From NCBI GenBank assembly GCA_023853785.1, contig JAJIRX010000853.1:124001-188000 (forward strand): 64,000 nucleotides of DNA, in the 5' to 3' direction. The number at the start of each line of letters is the position of its first letter. The first letter of the stretch is position 1. A program made the position numbers and the translations under genes. This document shows positions 21,663-32,975 of the stretch, one piece after another. Under the pieces are notes generated by a model. It was not told the DNA's origin. It worked only from the letters and a program-made list of their open reading frames with translations, and ran no database searches. This DNA comes from Psilocybe azurescens (taxonomy: Eukaryota > Basidiomycota > Agaricomycetes > Agaricales > Agrocybaceae).

Positions 21663-24003
21663 ATGTCCCCCACAGTCGCATCTGAAAAGGGGTCTGACAC
21701 GACTATTGACGACTTTGATACTCTAGAAGACAGAGCTCTCGTCAGAAAAATCGATCTCCGGTGGGGCGTTTGTCTCGATCGCGTATTACTTGGCACTGAC
21801 CTAGTCTTCCTAGCCTTATTCCAATCTTAACATTGCTCTATCTTTTGAGCTTTTTGGACAGGTTTGTGTAATGGCATTGGATTAAAAGCAATGTGATATA
21901 ACTTCTTTCAAAGGACAAATATAGGAAATGCCAAGTTCGTCCATCGCCTTGATTTGTGTCATAACTTTTATTAAATCGATAATGCGCTCAGGATTGTAGG
22001 CCTCACGACGGTTAGCATATTTGTATCTTGGATTAACAGCCAGTGCTGACTACTCCGTTAGGATCTTCATGTTTCGCCACCCGAATACAATACTGCTTTG
22101 GCCCTCTACTTCGTCGCCTATGTCATATTTGGAAGTCCCTGCCAATGTAAATTTCCTTTTGTTTTCTTATGTGCCTCAACTGACGCGTCTTCCAGATCGT
22201 GTAATTCATTCTCTCTAACTGTTCTCATTCGCAATAATGAACTCCTACGCAGTCTGAAGCGCTTCGATCCCCAGATTTGGTTGCCCACGCTCACGTTGTT
22301 ATGGGGAATCGTTAGTATATGCCAGGGTTTGGTCGTAAATAAGGCCGGGTTATTTGGGATACGATTTCGTGAGCAACCGACTTGTTTATTGTTCAGAGTT
22401 ATTGGATTTACCATGTACCGGTGCAGTCCTTGGAGCAGCGGAGGCTGGCTTGTTCCCTGGTGTGATTTACGTATTTTCCGTCTATTACCGAAGACATGAG
22501 CGTAGTTGGAGAGTTGCTATTTTCTTCGGAGGTGCCGCTCTTGCAGGAGCTTTCGGAGGCAAGGGTGTTTCTCTGTGATATTCATCGTCTCATACATGCT
22601 CTACAGGTATTTTGGCCTATGCTATTGGGAAAATGGATGGTGTCGGTGGCCGCAAAGGCTGGGAGTGGTTTGTCTTTCTCCGATTATATTGGAAGGATCA
22701 TGTTAAGGTTGATTCTAAATAGGATTTTTATTCTTGAAGGAATCTTAACCGTTGCCGTCGCTATCCTCGCATATTTTATTGTCCCGACTTGGTCTCACAA
22801 AGCCAAATTCGTAAGCTTTTCGGATTCTTCTCCCCAACGACTCAGAGCATTGATGCAAAGGAGGACTCAATAGCTCACTGAATCTGAAAAAGCTCGACTT
22901 TTCCAGCGCCTCAATGCGGATTCCGACGCTGCCCTCATCGAAAAATTCGAATGGGTATACGTTAAACAAGCATTGGCTGACCATCTCGTGTGGGGCTACG
23001 CAATGCTCTTCCACGGTTTCGCCTTCGTCCTTTATTCTCTGAGTCTCTTCTTGGTAAAGATATTTCATCCTGGAGCGCCTACTGAGGCTTATATTGCTCC
23101 TCTTAGCCGACTATCATTGCTGGACTAGGTTTCCAAAGCTGGCAGGCACAACTGTTCGTCGACATCTGAATGCATACATTCCTGGCAAAGGCAGCTTACC
23201 CTACTATCCTACCTATAGAATGACTGTGCCTCCGAACAGTCTCGCTGCAATTTCCATTTGGGTAACAGTCTGGCAGTCCGCCAAAATATAACACAAGGGC
23301 GCCGTTTATCATTGGGTCAGCTGTCATCGCAGTCCTTGGCAAGTCTTCTACTTGTATGACATCAGTTACTTGCTCACAGGATGAACCAAAATTGTAGGGT
23401 ACATCATCCTGCTTACCACCAAGACAGGTATGCGTTGACTGTTCTGTTGTTGGTTTTGGTCTTAACACCATATTCCGTACAAAGCTGGTGCTCAATACGT
23501 AGGGGTTCTCTTCGCTGCTGCTGGCGTATACACCGGGAATGCTCTTCTCTTAAGGTTCGTCCCTCTATGTTGGTTCTTCGCTTTCATTGAAAGTCTGAAA
23601 CATCCAAACAGTTGGCCAGGGAGAAAACGTGTCAGCACAGACTAAACGAGCCATCGCAGTTGCAATGCAAATCACAATTGGTGATATCGGAGCGATAGCT
23701 GGGTACAAGCCTAGATTCAATCCCATCCAGTCCTTTCAACATTGATTGACCTTTCCTTCTTCTAGCGTCTTGATATACAGGCCGAATTTCTCAGCTCACC
23801 GCTTCCGCAAGCCCCACATTATAGCCATCGGATATCTCACATTCTCCGCGCTCGTCACTGTTTATCTTTACACTTGGATGACCCGTGAAAACAGGAAACG
23901 TGATGCAGCTGCAAGGGAAGGCAAAGAAGTAGATGAGAAAACCACTGTCGAAGAGAGGCAGCGACTGGGAGATAGACACCCAAATTACCGCTATGTCACA
24001 TAG
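21663..24003 (+). CDS. MFS transporter, Dal5-type (anion:cation symporter family)
   Basis: Twelve-helix plasma-membrane permease of the allantoate/nicotinate-like group. The cytosolic N-terminus (MSPTVASEKGSD) leads to LIPILTLLYLLSFLDR and TNIGNAK, then ALALYFVAYVIF, EVPANIVLKRFDP, GAAEAGLFPGVIYVFSVYY with YRRHERSWRVA, MTVPPNSLAAISIWV, RAPFIIGSAV and AMQITIGDIGAI with YRPNFSAHRF. It ends in a charged tail (LGDRHPNYRYVT). About 10-12 introns and a 5-nt microexon at 22196. Three one-base insertions break the frame: GG at 22131-22132, A4 at 23283-23286 and GGG at 23619-23621. It may therefore be decaying, but the density of similar breaks across the window favours sequence error. The substrate cannot be predicted. 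Confidence 0.85.
22196..22200 (+). other. 5-nt microexon of the MFS gene
   Basis: ATCGT, bounded by an acceptor at 22194-22195 and a donor GTAATT at 22201. Introns 22147-22195 (49 nt) and 22201-22252 (52 nt) are of normal size. Joining PAN, this exon and KRFDP gives PANIVLKRFDP, matching the conserved Dal5-family motif; without it the frame is lost. Confidence 0.6.
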
Positions 24004-24229
24004 GCTGATACACAGTGCACATGATTCTCTTTAGACCGACCGTGAGGAATCTCTAAATATTTAATGCATGCAACGATTTAATACAAATGCGTACGTGATG
24101 TATAGTATGTAGTTGTCGTAACGAATGTCAACGAAATAGTGAGCTGTACAAATATGAGTCGAAGTTTTTACAACAAGTTGTGAGAAAGAAAAGAGCAGGC
24201 ATAATAATGATAGGTAACAATGGGTTCAT

Positions 24230-27200
24230 TCAAGCAAAAGTTGCCTTGCGTTTCTTTGGTCTTCGGGACATATAGTCCTCGTCATCCTCATCGTCAGAAT
24301 AGTCGTCCACAAGATCGTCGAAATGGAATTTCTGCCGGGTCTCGGTTTCCTGTTTGCGGAGATTGCGAAGGTTTGCTGTCAGGGACTTTACAAACTCATT
24401 CTGTTTGAACGGCGTTACTCAACCATTTTATGGATCTGGAAAGACACTTGTACCTTGTGGATCCTGACTCGTGTTTCAGGATTTGCACTACCCTCGAGGC
24501 GTTTCTTTATTTCAGTATACTAAGATGCAGTAACCATTAGTCGACGAAGAGACTAAAAAGGAATCGTGCTTACTTTGCGCGTTTCCGTTTTCAACAATTG
24601 AGTAAGGTGTTTGATCCACAGCTGCAAATTGCTCTCCCTTGGCATCTTCTTGTCTTCTTGATCGTCGATCGTGTAGTCTTCTGCGATCGCCTCGTCATCA
24701 GAGTCAGGTACGGCGTACGACCGCACCGAGACCGCAGCAGAGCGTCGAGGTCGTTTCTTTCCTCGGTGCCCGTGTAAGGGAGACATGGGCGACACAGAAG
24801 GTACTGGTACACTTTGTGGAGATTCGGATTTTATTTTCCGCCTGAGCAATGCATTCTGCGCCAGATCACTTTTCGAGATATAGTCCTTCTCGTCCACGTA
24901 AAACTGTGCTCCGGCTTCAATGCTATGGTACAGATAAAAATTCTGGCCAAGTTGTATAAATCACATTGTCTCGCCTTGTTTTCAAAAGAGAAGTACTCAC
25001 GGGACATCGTCCAAGACGCGCGAGCAACTGAAAATGTTTCAAAGTAACAGGAATATGCGGTGAATTGGATGGATTGTTGTAGTAATCGTTATGCATCACG
25101 TAGTGATGAAGCATCTGAATGAAAATGAAATGAGTGAAGAAACGCAAATGAACAAGTAACTCTACGTACGTTACAGTTATCATTAATGATGGCATGCGTC
25201 ATAAAGATTGACATCACTATACTCTTCGCGTCGAAGGTACTTTTGGCCCATTTACCAACATGCAATGGATCTGCTCTAACAATTTAGAAATGACAGAAAG
25301 GGTAGAGGCAAACACTGACCATGAGGGTACCGCAATTTAGAACTCAAGTCTGAAGGTCCATATGCATACAGGATCCTTCTTCGTGAGCGAACAGGCGTGA
25401 TTTCATCATGGCGTATCATAGCCGTCAGCGACTCCTGAGTGATGCCGCCCTGTATCATGGTGAAAATATGAGTTTGTCCGTTCAGGGTCATACTTCCGAA
25501 CGTACCAAGTCTGCTATCCTCTGAGCCCTGCTACTGGCACGCAGATCTGCGTCTTCCTCATCAAGAAGTCCTGCTGATCCATCTTCAGCATCCACGCCTT
25601 TCGCGACTTCGTGTGTTGGTTTGTCTTCGGGTTTCAGACTCTCCAACGTGTGCACCTCGCCTAGACCATAACGCAGGAAATCTCGACAAAGCTTTGCTAC
25701 ATATACTTGTCGCTCAGGCTGCTCCTCCCAACAAGGCAGATCTTCAATGTCGATATGATATTTCTGAATAATGGTATCCGTAAGAGTGCTCTTTAGAGTA
25801 GTGAAGCCTTTTGAAGTCGGTTCAAAAGCTTTCCCTGGGAAAACGTGAGATCAGAAAGAGGAATGGGAGGGATATACACACACCTTACACCCTATCTCTA
25901 GGCATTTCAAGGCAACATCTTCCACCAGTCTGTCGATGTCTGCAGAGGACATTCCCTTTGAGCCGTCATCCTTGACACCAACCTCTTGTCGTGCGAAGTC
26001 AAGCACATAGTTGTACCGTTCAATGAATGGGTTGATAAGAACATTGAAGACGTCTTTCCTTGTCAAAGGCATTACCCCAAGAGCCTCCAACTTTACTCGG
26101 ATCGTCGTCGTCGACATATGGAGATTATCTGCTGCAAGAAAGACTAAGACAAGAACAACCAAGCGTACTGCAACATCTGTCGAGGGAAAGTCGGAGAATA
26201 GATGAAGGAGAATATCGCCGGTCGTAACACTACATATTGATCGGGTAGTAAGGAATGTCTGTCATTACAGAAACGCGCATATATTAGCGAAATTAAATTA
26301 AAAGGAATGGGATGGCTTACCCGCAGTAAATCTTCGACCAATGTTCTTGAATACAAATAAAACGTTAATAGCGGTCCCGGAAATAATCAAACAACGCACG
26401 ATAAATCAAAACGAAGATGTCCAGACTTATCGAGTTGCTTCAGTGCAGAATAACCGAACTCGTTTGTTTTCGCTTCCATGCAAACTTCTGCTGCTACAGT
26501 GCGGGTCACAAACATTCTTTTCATAAGGGTCAGAAAGTAATCACTTGCAATGTACGGCATTCACGTACGCGGGATCCAATTTGCACAACTCCCTCACATT
26601 TTCGGCAATGTCTTCTGCACGCGTTTCGCCCGATGGCGAAGGTCGTTCAAACATTTTCCGGAACACAAAGTCGCGATACTATATAGAAATGCTTAACTAG
26701 ACATCGTACAAATACATAAATAGCTAAGCTCACCTTGTAATCCAAAGAAAACCCATTTGCAGAGGCATATGGAAGCAGTCGAGGTTCAATAGCTAAAGCC
26801 AATGGGAACTGAGACATGATCGGATCCTACACTCAGGGTGAACAGCTAGTCGATATTTGTTCCGTTAATAACGCATATATGATGCTCACTCGACTGCTGA
26901 ATGGTATGAACTATGTATGAACGTGTCAACACAAAAAAATGTTACTCAGCAGAAAACGCGTACGCTATATGTGTCCATGAGGGTTTTGATAGTTTCCCAA
27001 GTAACTGACTTTATTTGAGGAGGTAGTCGACTTTCTTTCAGAAAGGTCATGAAGATGGATCCATCGTCCTCACCCTATGATCATGTTTGATTGCCTTGGA
27101 GATTTCAAGGATTGCAGAGCCATTCACCTTTCCCCACGGAATTTCCCCATACCGCTGCTCAGCTACCTTGAGGAAATAAGCGATGACCTGCAAGGGTACT

Positions 27201-27644
27201 TGTCGAACCCAGGTCGTCTTTATGAAATGGTTTTGCGTATGAAAATAGTGATGGCCAGCAACCTGAATTAGATAGCGAGAGAGATGGGCACCGCTCGTTA
27301 GGAGAATCTACAGTGAGAAACGAGTGAGGGTGAGAAAGTCAGACATAAGGCGTGGAGTTGGAAAGACAGACAGGAGTTGACATACATCAAGAACCCTTTC
27401 AGTAACAACTTTCCCTCGACCCATGGCATAGTACACGGCCTCTACGGGGCCATAATGATTGAGAAAGTAGTGTGCCCTGACATATGGGTCTTGTGAAAAA
27501 CGATAGAAACGCTGCGAAACGAGGGTGAAGGGGCTCGGATCGGGGAGCTCGTAGAAGATAAGCTGGAGAATCTCATCTGTAATGGAGAGGAGAATGAGAC
27601 AAAGGCATGAAAAGGCGCATATACCTACCACAAAGACGATCCAT
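24230..27644 (-). CDS. Long F-box-like protein with acidic, basic-tailed C-terminus
   Basis: Starts at ATG 27644 with MDRLCDEILQLIFYEL, an F-box-like helix, followed by LPDPSPFTLVSQRFYRFSQD and YFLNHYGPVEAVYYAMGRGK. Many short exons follow, including FKTTLVEDVALKCLEIGCK-type and AYGPSDLSSKLRYPHG segments, LARLGRCP, a Ser/Pro-rich stretch with KKRPRRSAAVSVR, and a final exon with FDDLVDDYSDDEDDEDYMSR and RRPKKRKATFA. About 900 residues. Long proteins with this N-terminus are common in agaricomycetes but have no assigned role. The F-box suggests binding to Skp1 in an SCF ligase, and the basic C-terminus could be a nuclear signal; both are inferences. Exon borders in the middle are approximate. 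Confidence 0.72.
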
Positions 27645-27908
27645 TGCACTGTGCAAGGGCCTTACGACAACCAATGAGGCTGGGCGGTAGGGACGCGGCT
27701 GCACTGCCGACTTGCTGGAGGCGAGAGGGAGCTCGCTGTATGTCGAATGTGAAGAGGGGAACTGCAAGTGGACAGGACTGGCTAGAATGAAGGGCAGTGG
27801 TGGTGGGTGGAAGACAAGAAGACGTCTCTGGCATCCACATTCGGACGGAGCTGAATTATTTTAGATAATTGACTACCATATATGGCAACTAATATAAGTA
27901 AATTATCT

Positions 27909-29122
27909 CTAAAACTGCTTTCTGTAGAAGCTTGTCCAAATCTGCCATGCAAGCAATCCATCTCTCCTCTCCAGTTTCGCGTCAAATGCATTGAATCCGG
28001 CTTTTTCCAGACGTTTAAGATAATTCGACACTGGGACCTGTAGCAAAGCTGAATATGTGGCGGTCCGTCATAACAACGCACATCTCACGTACCCCAGCGA
28101 GAAAGATCGGCATGGCTTCCTTGAGCACCCGTCCGTTTGATCCCTCACTATTCACGAGCATGTCTCGGGCTGTGTTTAGCTGGTCATAAGCCATGGTGGA
28201 AAATTCAAAAACGGCGTCTTCAATCCCTTGAGCATCGCCCCCATGTCGAAAGACATCCTCTTGGCTAACGCCGTGCTTAGCAGTAATCTCCGCAGGGATC
28301 GCCATTCGGCCGTGTTTTGCGTGGAAAGGGAGTGCCCTCAAAAGTGTGGCAAAAGTTTGTGCTGTACCAAGGTGAGAGGCGGCATGCGATAACGTCGAAG
28401 AAGATAAGGATAGCATGGACAACAACAGGTAAAGGACGGTGCTCGATGTTGCCTCTGCGTGCGATGTCAAGGAGTCTATTGTGAGGTGTGACGAAGTCTG
28501 TAATTCTGCATCCTACTCAAAATTAGAACTTCTCTACGTGGAAATGTCTCGTGATAAAGCTTACCCTCGCATCAACAATTCGTTTGAGGTGGTAAGCAGA
28601 TATTTTTGATGTCTGTGAGGTTTCATACAATGCTAAGGCAATCGGGTGTTTTGGTGGTCTGCCCTAGGAAAAATATATTACTTGGTCTTGAAGCGTTCAA
28701 TGGACATATTGTATAGCTACGCACTTCGGATATTCCCTTAATAGCGTCTCTCCAAAATTGCATCCTCATTTTCCCAATCATCGCCGTCGATACATTGTCC
28801 TGCACGGTGGCAAGCTCCGCCTATCCATGACCCAAGGTTTAACCGCGCATTTGTACGTGTTGCAGAGCAGGTGACGCACAGAGAAAGCCTTGATAGCAAA
28901 AAAGCCCCTTTGCGCGTTTCGAGGATAGAAATACGAGGTCAAGAACGAGTCGTAGTCGTGCTTTCGAACAAATTCCCTGCAATACGTGTGAGTATCGCTT
29001 GGCCCGGCAGAAGCGTCTGTCGTCGAAAGACTGCGTCCTTTGAATGGCCCTTTGAATGCGTGGTTGGATAAAAATTTTGCACGAGCTTGGCGTCCGAAGG
29101 CCAGCGCTCTTCCTAGCTTCAT
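27909..29122 (-). CDS. NDUFAF6-like squalene/phytoene synthase-fold protein
   Basis: Mitochondrial protein of the squalene/phytoene synthase family, probably the complex I assembly factor NDUFAF6. The ATG at 29122 opens a basic presequence (MKLGRALAFGRQARAKFLS). Then come YCREFVRKHDYDSFLTSYFY, FFAIKAFSAELATVQDNVS, KMRMQFWRDAIKGI, HLKRIVDAR, and the C-terminal HLGTAQTFATLLRALPFHAK and AMPIFLAGVPVSNYLKRLEK. The Asp-rich catalytic motifs of true squalene synthases are not seen, as expected for this non-catalytic branch. Length about 330 residues, usual for the family. No frame break is needed if the third exon joins at the GTGCGT donor. Confidence 0.85.
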
Positions 29123-29792
29123 CTCGGTTGTTCTTTGGAATAAATGGTCATAGAAAAGAGTCTGCTGTCTGGGCTGACAGTGACGTGCTGAACAAAGTTT
29201 GGTCCAACCGAGGTCTCCAAAGGTACTAAAATTACCACGCCTTACATACGTGACTAAAAAAAGATAAGCAAACAACCAATAGCCATGTGGCAATTTGGTT
29301 CGGTCCGACTGAATTGGTGTGACCAAGGTCATGATATTAAGGCAGCGGTGACAGAACGAATCTCGGAGATGTCCTACCTCGGAGGACTACATGCAAAAAA
29401 AGCCTTCTTCAAAATGATCGTATGCATATTCGAGAACATGAGTTCCAGTCAGTGGAAAATACTATATCACCACCATATGGGTGTGTACAACTGAGTAATA
29501 ACAATTTTGCCAACAAAGTACAAGCCTCGCATAGTCGTTAAAACTTGTCCGAGTTTTCAACGAGCCGTTGGTTGCCAGCGAGAAAAGAATGGTAGACTGT
29601 CAACAGTCCCGTCAAGTCATAATGTCATCGTTTAATACCGTTTGGTGCATAGCAATGGAGCAGAAAGCAAAAAAAGCCAGAGCATAAAGTTCGCCGGATC
29701 TATCAAGTCGAATAAGGTTGTGACGATTTCTTGGTGCTAGACTCAACTGTATCGTAGGTCAGTAACAGTTCGAGGAAGACAGATTGAATGTA

Positions 29793-30921
29793 CTAACGGG
29801 TGTCAGATAACGGGAATTTGGAATTTCTTCTGAAAAGGTAACGTCTGCCAAAGACATATGCAAGAGAAGCCAACACCACGACGCCCACGAGCGTGCCAAT
29901 GACAATGCCGACTTTGGCACCCACGTTAAACGAATTGTCATTATGAGTGGCAAAAGAAGGAGACGCATTGGCCGGAACAGATGCAATGCTGTTGAAAGTT
30001 GCATTGTACGTGATGAGATCGATGCCTAATGCTGCAGGCGCTTGAATGTCGGTGATATTCATAATAAGGGTGTGGATTCCGGGAGGAACATCAGCGTGAA
30101 ATAGATTAACCATGGGAACAGTATCGAGAGTTCCCCGAGGAAGGCCTTGTGCTTTCGTTACGCCGTCGAGGGTATAGGTGGCTGTGATGTTCCCTCCCGA
30201 AGAAATGTTTGTCGCTATTCCAAGCACAGATATTGAAGAGCCTGAAATAGAACTCATGAGAAATGACGCCGAGAGCGAGAGCAGACGCATGAGACCAATA
30301 TATAACTCACCTTCGAATTGAAGTTGGAGAGAATCGCCGACGGTGGAAGTCCAGTGAACAGTATCTCGATATAAGGAAATGGAAGAATCGAAGCCAGTTG
30401 GAACAACAGGTGTATTTAACCAACTACCAGAATAAACAATAGAACTATCTGCGTCATCCATGGCAAGGGTGCGACCATCGAGTAAGGTGGAACCACCTGC
30501 AGTAACTGCAAGATAATCGAAAGCTGGAGGTGACATGCTAGTCCCTGTAGCGTAGGTGATGGTGTGTTTTCCGTCAGATAAGATGGGCGAATCATACGCT
30601 CCGGTCCCGGAATGCGAAACGAACTCGCCATCATCCATCTTTACAGAGTAGCTGGCTCCAGATGCAGCGACAGTAGTGCTAACATGTACTCCAGTTCCTA
30701 TAGTCCAAATATGAGGGGAAAAGACTCGGAGACAATCTGCATGATTATATTCACGGACCGTAAAATGTGTATTGGAACCAGCCTTCGCTGCAGGAATCGT
30801 TCCGTACGGTTGTCCAAGTGTTGTTATAGTAGGACCCTGCGACGTGCTGGTGTATGGAGGGGCATAAATACTGAACTTGAGGGTCTTGGTCGTCGACGAA
30901 CAATGTAATGCCCTGCGTCAT
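29793..30921 (-). CDS. Single-pass membrane protein with Ser/Thr-rich ectodomain
   Basis: Starts MTQGITLFVDDQDPQVQYL and continues through GSYYNNTWTTVRNDSCSEGW and FSGTGAYDSPILSDGKHTI-like beta-rich segments to HADVPPGIHTLIMNITDIQA. One clear transmembrane helix (VGIVIGTLVGVVVLASLAYV) is followed by a short basic tail (FGRRYLFRRNSKF). Proteins of this layout are abundant in agaricomycetes, often annotated only as transmembrane proteins. No signal peptide is evident at the chosen start. Function unknown; the ectodomain layout recalls a two-domain beta-sandwich. Confidence 0.7.
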
Positions 30922-31146
30922 GGTCAATGATAGGCCTGAGAATCAAAGGAAGGGAAGGGGCAGCTAAGTAGCCGTGTGGAACTGATGTCAGAGGTCAGAG
31001 TGGGACGAGAAGAAGTCTGGACATTGCCCCCGACGAGACTGGTTTATAATTTATGAGCAACTCAATTGAATGTGCCGCCCGTTCAAACCGAGAATGTAGA
31101 ATCGTGCGAAACGACCTTGACATCGGCGGAGATATACTAAGGGCAT

Positions 31147-31170
31147 ATACTTTTGTCCATACTTTTGTCC
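31147..31170 (+). repeat. 12-bp perfect tandem duplication
   Basis: ATACTTTTGTCC occurs twice head to tail (31147-31158 and 31159-31170) in the gap between the divergent starts at 30921 and 31445. The gap otherwise holds no visible gene. Function unknown. Confidence 0.5.
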
Positions 31171-31444
31171 AGTGTCCTTCAAACTGATGCCGGGAAGACT
31201 AGCCAGCTGCCAATCTACTTCGTCGTGACTGGTTAAAAATCGAGTGCACTGTGCGTTGCAATCAATTGCTACCAAAGGAGTTGTTCTCGACGCGCGTGTT
31301 ATTAGTTCTTCACACTGTTGTACCACAACTAGACGCTGTGAGGTGAGTATACACTCATTTGCAATATGCTATTCTGCTCTACACTTTGGTCGATACTTAA
31401 ATATGTTCGTATCCTTTTGCCGCTGCAAGCCGCGTTCCGTAATC

Positions 31445-31789
31445 ATGTCAGTCGCAAGATCTGGACTGCAAAAGGAGGTTCTGCACTTATATCGTAGGCG
31501 AGTAACCATCCTCAAGTTCGCTTGGTAGCATGCTCAACCTGCTGCACATAACTCCAGGGCTCTTCGAATCGTGAAAACTAAACCAGAGCATGTTAGATCG
31601 AAGTTCCGTGTCTACATTCAATACACATTCCACACAAATGCTGGCAGGGTTCCCCCTCGCAATGTGAGCGTCATCGAGCATCTCCTTCGCCAGGGCCACA
31701 AACGGGTAGAACAATTCGAAGACCCCGGAGTCAAGGACTGTTTTGTGTCCCGAGAAATGTCGGAATGGAGTATGCAGAGGCTTAAGTGA
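31445..31789 (+). CDS. SDHAF1: Succinate dehydrogenase assembly factor 1 (LYR protein)
   Basis: Small mitochondrial matrix factor that helps insert iron-sulfur clusters into the Sdh2 subunit of complex II. Exon 1 (31445-31497) reads MSVARSGLQKEVLHLYR; exon 2 starts at 31558 and gives RALRIVKTKPEHVRSKF, then FHTNAGRVPPRNVSVIEHLL and QGHKRVEQFEDPGVKDCFVS. The LYR tripeptide and the following Arg-rich helix are the family signature. About 93 residues, a usual size. The intron begins with GC instead of GT (AG|GCGAGT); no GT donor nearby keeps the frame. Confidence 0.88.
31498..31557 (+). other. GC-AG intron in SDHAF1
   Basis: 60-nt intron with donor GCGAGT and acceptor CCAG. The upstream exon ends CGTAG, giving the strong AG|GC context usual for this rare intron class. 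Removal yields HLYRRALRIVK in frame. Confidence 0.7.
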
Positions 31790-31933
31790 CCATAGGTTTC
31801 AATCGAAGACATAACTTAAAAACACCATCCACTAATTTATAAAGCTAATATGTGGTCATCTTGGAGCTGCACGAAATATTCAGGCCTATAGCGACGCGCA
31901 CATTTTAAAAAAGAGATAGAAGATATGCGATTA

Positions 31934-32695
31934 TTAGAGCTTGGGCTGTAAACGGTACTCCACGACTTTGACATCCTCTTCATCATATTGCAACCTATCC
32001 TCTTCAACCACCTTTGAAACTTCAACGGCATACGCGTGGTCCTTCTCGGCGATTGCTCGAGCGCCTTCATATGCCAGCCGTCGCTCATTTAGTACTAGTT
32101 TGATTCGTGCCATGGTTTTCCGACACTAGGTCAAGAACTTAGAAAGTATAACAGATGTGAAGGGCAATTCCAAACTTACGTTTCGGACTTTGGCCATTGG
32201 GACTTGCAGATCGACATGGTTGACACCCATTCTCCGCGCTTCTTCTTTTGTGTGGCCAATAAGTTCTTCTCCCGCAAGCATACGTACCACAGGGTATGTA
32301 GATCTTTGAAACTCTTGTGTCGTAGTTCAGCAGCCTCCCAGGCTCGACCTGAAATGCTCAGTTAGGACACGACTTGACACGCGCATAAAAATGAAAGCAC
32401 CTGTAAGTAGTTGACCATCCTCTGGAGTCTCGACCACCTCGTATCTAGCTTCTCCAGTCAAATTGTCCGAGTTTGGTTTTCTCCTGAAGAAACCGTACAG
32501 GCCATGATCCTCTCGAACAGCGACTTTAATGAACGAGTTTTGCTTTGGAGGGGGAGGCGCTGGTTCTTTCTTTCTTCGTTTTGAGGGACCAGCCACGTTG
32601 GATTGCTTTTGGAAGTTGTGGTTAACAATTTGAGCTAGTGACCGTGTCAGTGGCCGTGAGACTTGCTTCGAGGCATTACTTGTAAGAGACAGCAT
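31934..32695 (-). CDS. MRPL4: Mitochondrial large-subunit ribosomal protein uL29m (Mrpl4/MRPL47)
   Basis: Component of the mitochondrial 54S subunit near the exit tunnel. The ATG at 32695 opens an Arg/Ser-rich presequence ([20 protein letters not shown]). Then [10 protein letters not shown] leads to the uL29 core: [50 protein letters not shown] (read here [12 protein letters not shown]) and [19 protein letters not shown]. The last exon ends [20 protein letters not shown] followed by KL. Three exons, all in phase. It lies 280 bp from, and divergent to, RAD50. Confidence 0.9.
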
Positions 32696-32975
32696 TGACC
32701 GGAAGTGACTGTTGCCTCAGAAAAAATGGCAGAACACTGACCAGGTGTGCTCGGTATTTGCCGGCGTTATTTGATTGGGATGGGGCAGCCAAATAAATTA
32801 GACTCGCGTTCGCGTTTATGACTGTTTATGAGTTCTTCGATCGCGACTTACAACTTGAAACGACGTGACTTCCCCTAAATCAAAACCAGCATATATTCTT
32901 CCTTTCTTCCGTTGTAAGCTATCATCTTCAAGAATCTGGGAGCAGTACACTTCTTGCCCCAGAGGTCTTTGACCC

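Noticed and set aside
21663..24003. MFS gene called a pseudogene because of three frame breaks
   Set aside because: All three are one-base homopolymer changes like those in essential genes of the same window, and all splice sites and motifs are intact.
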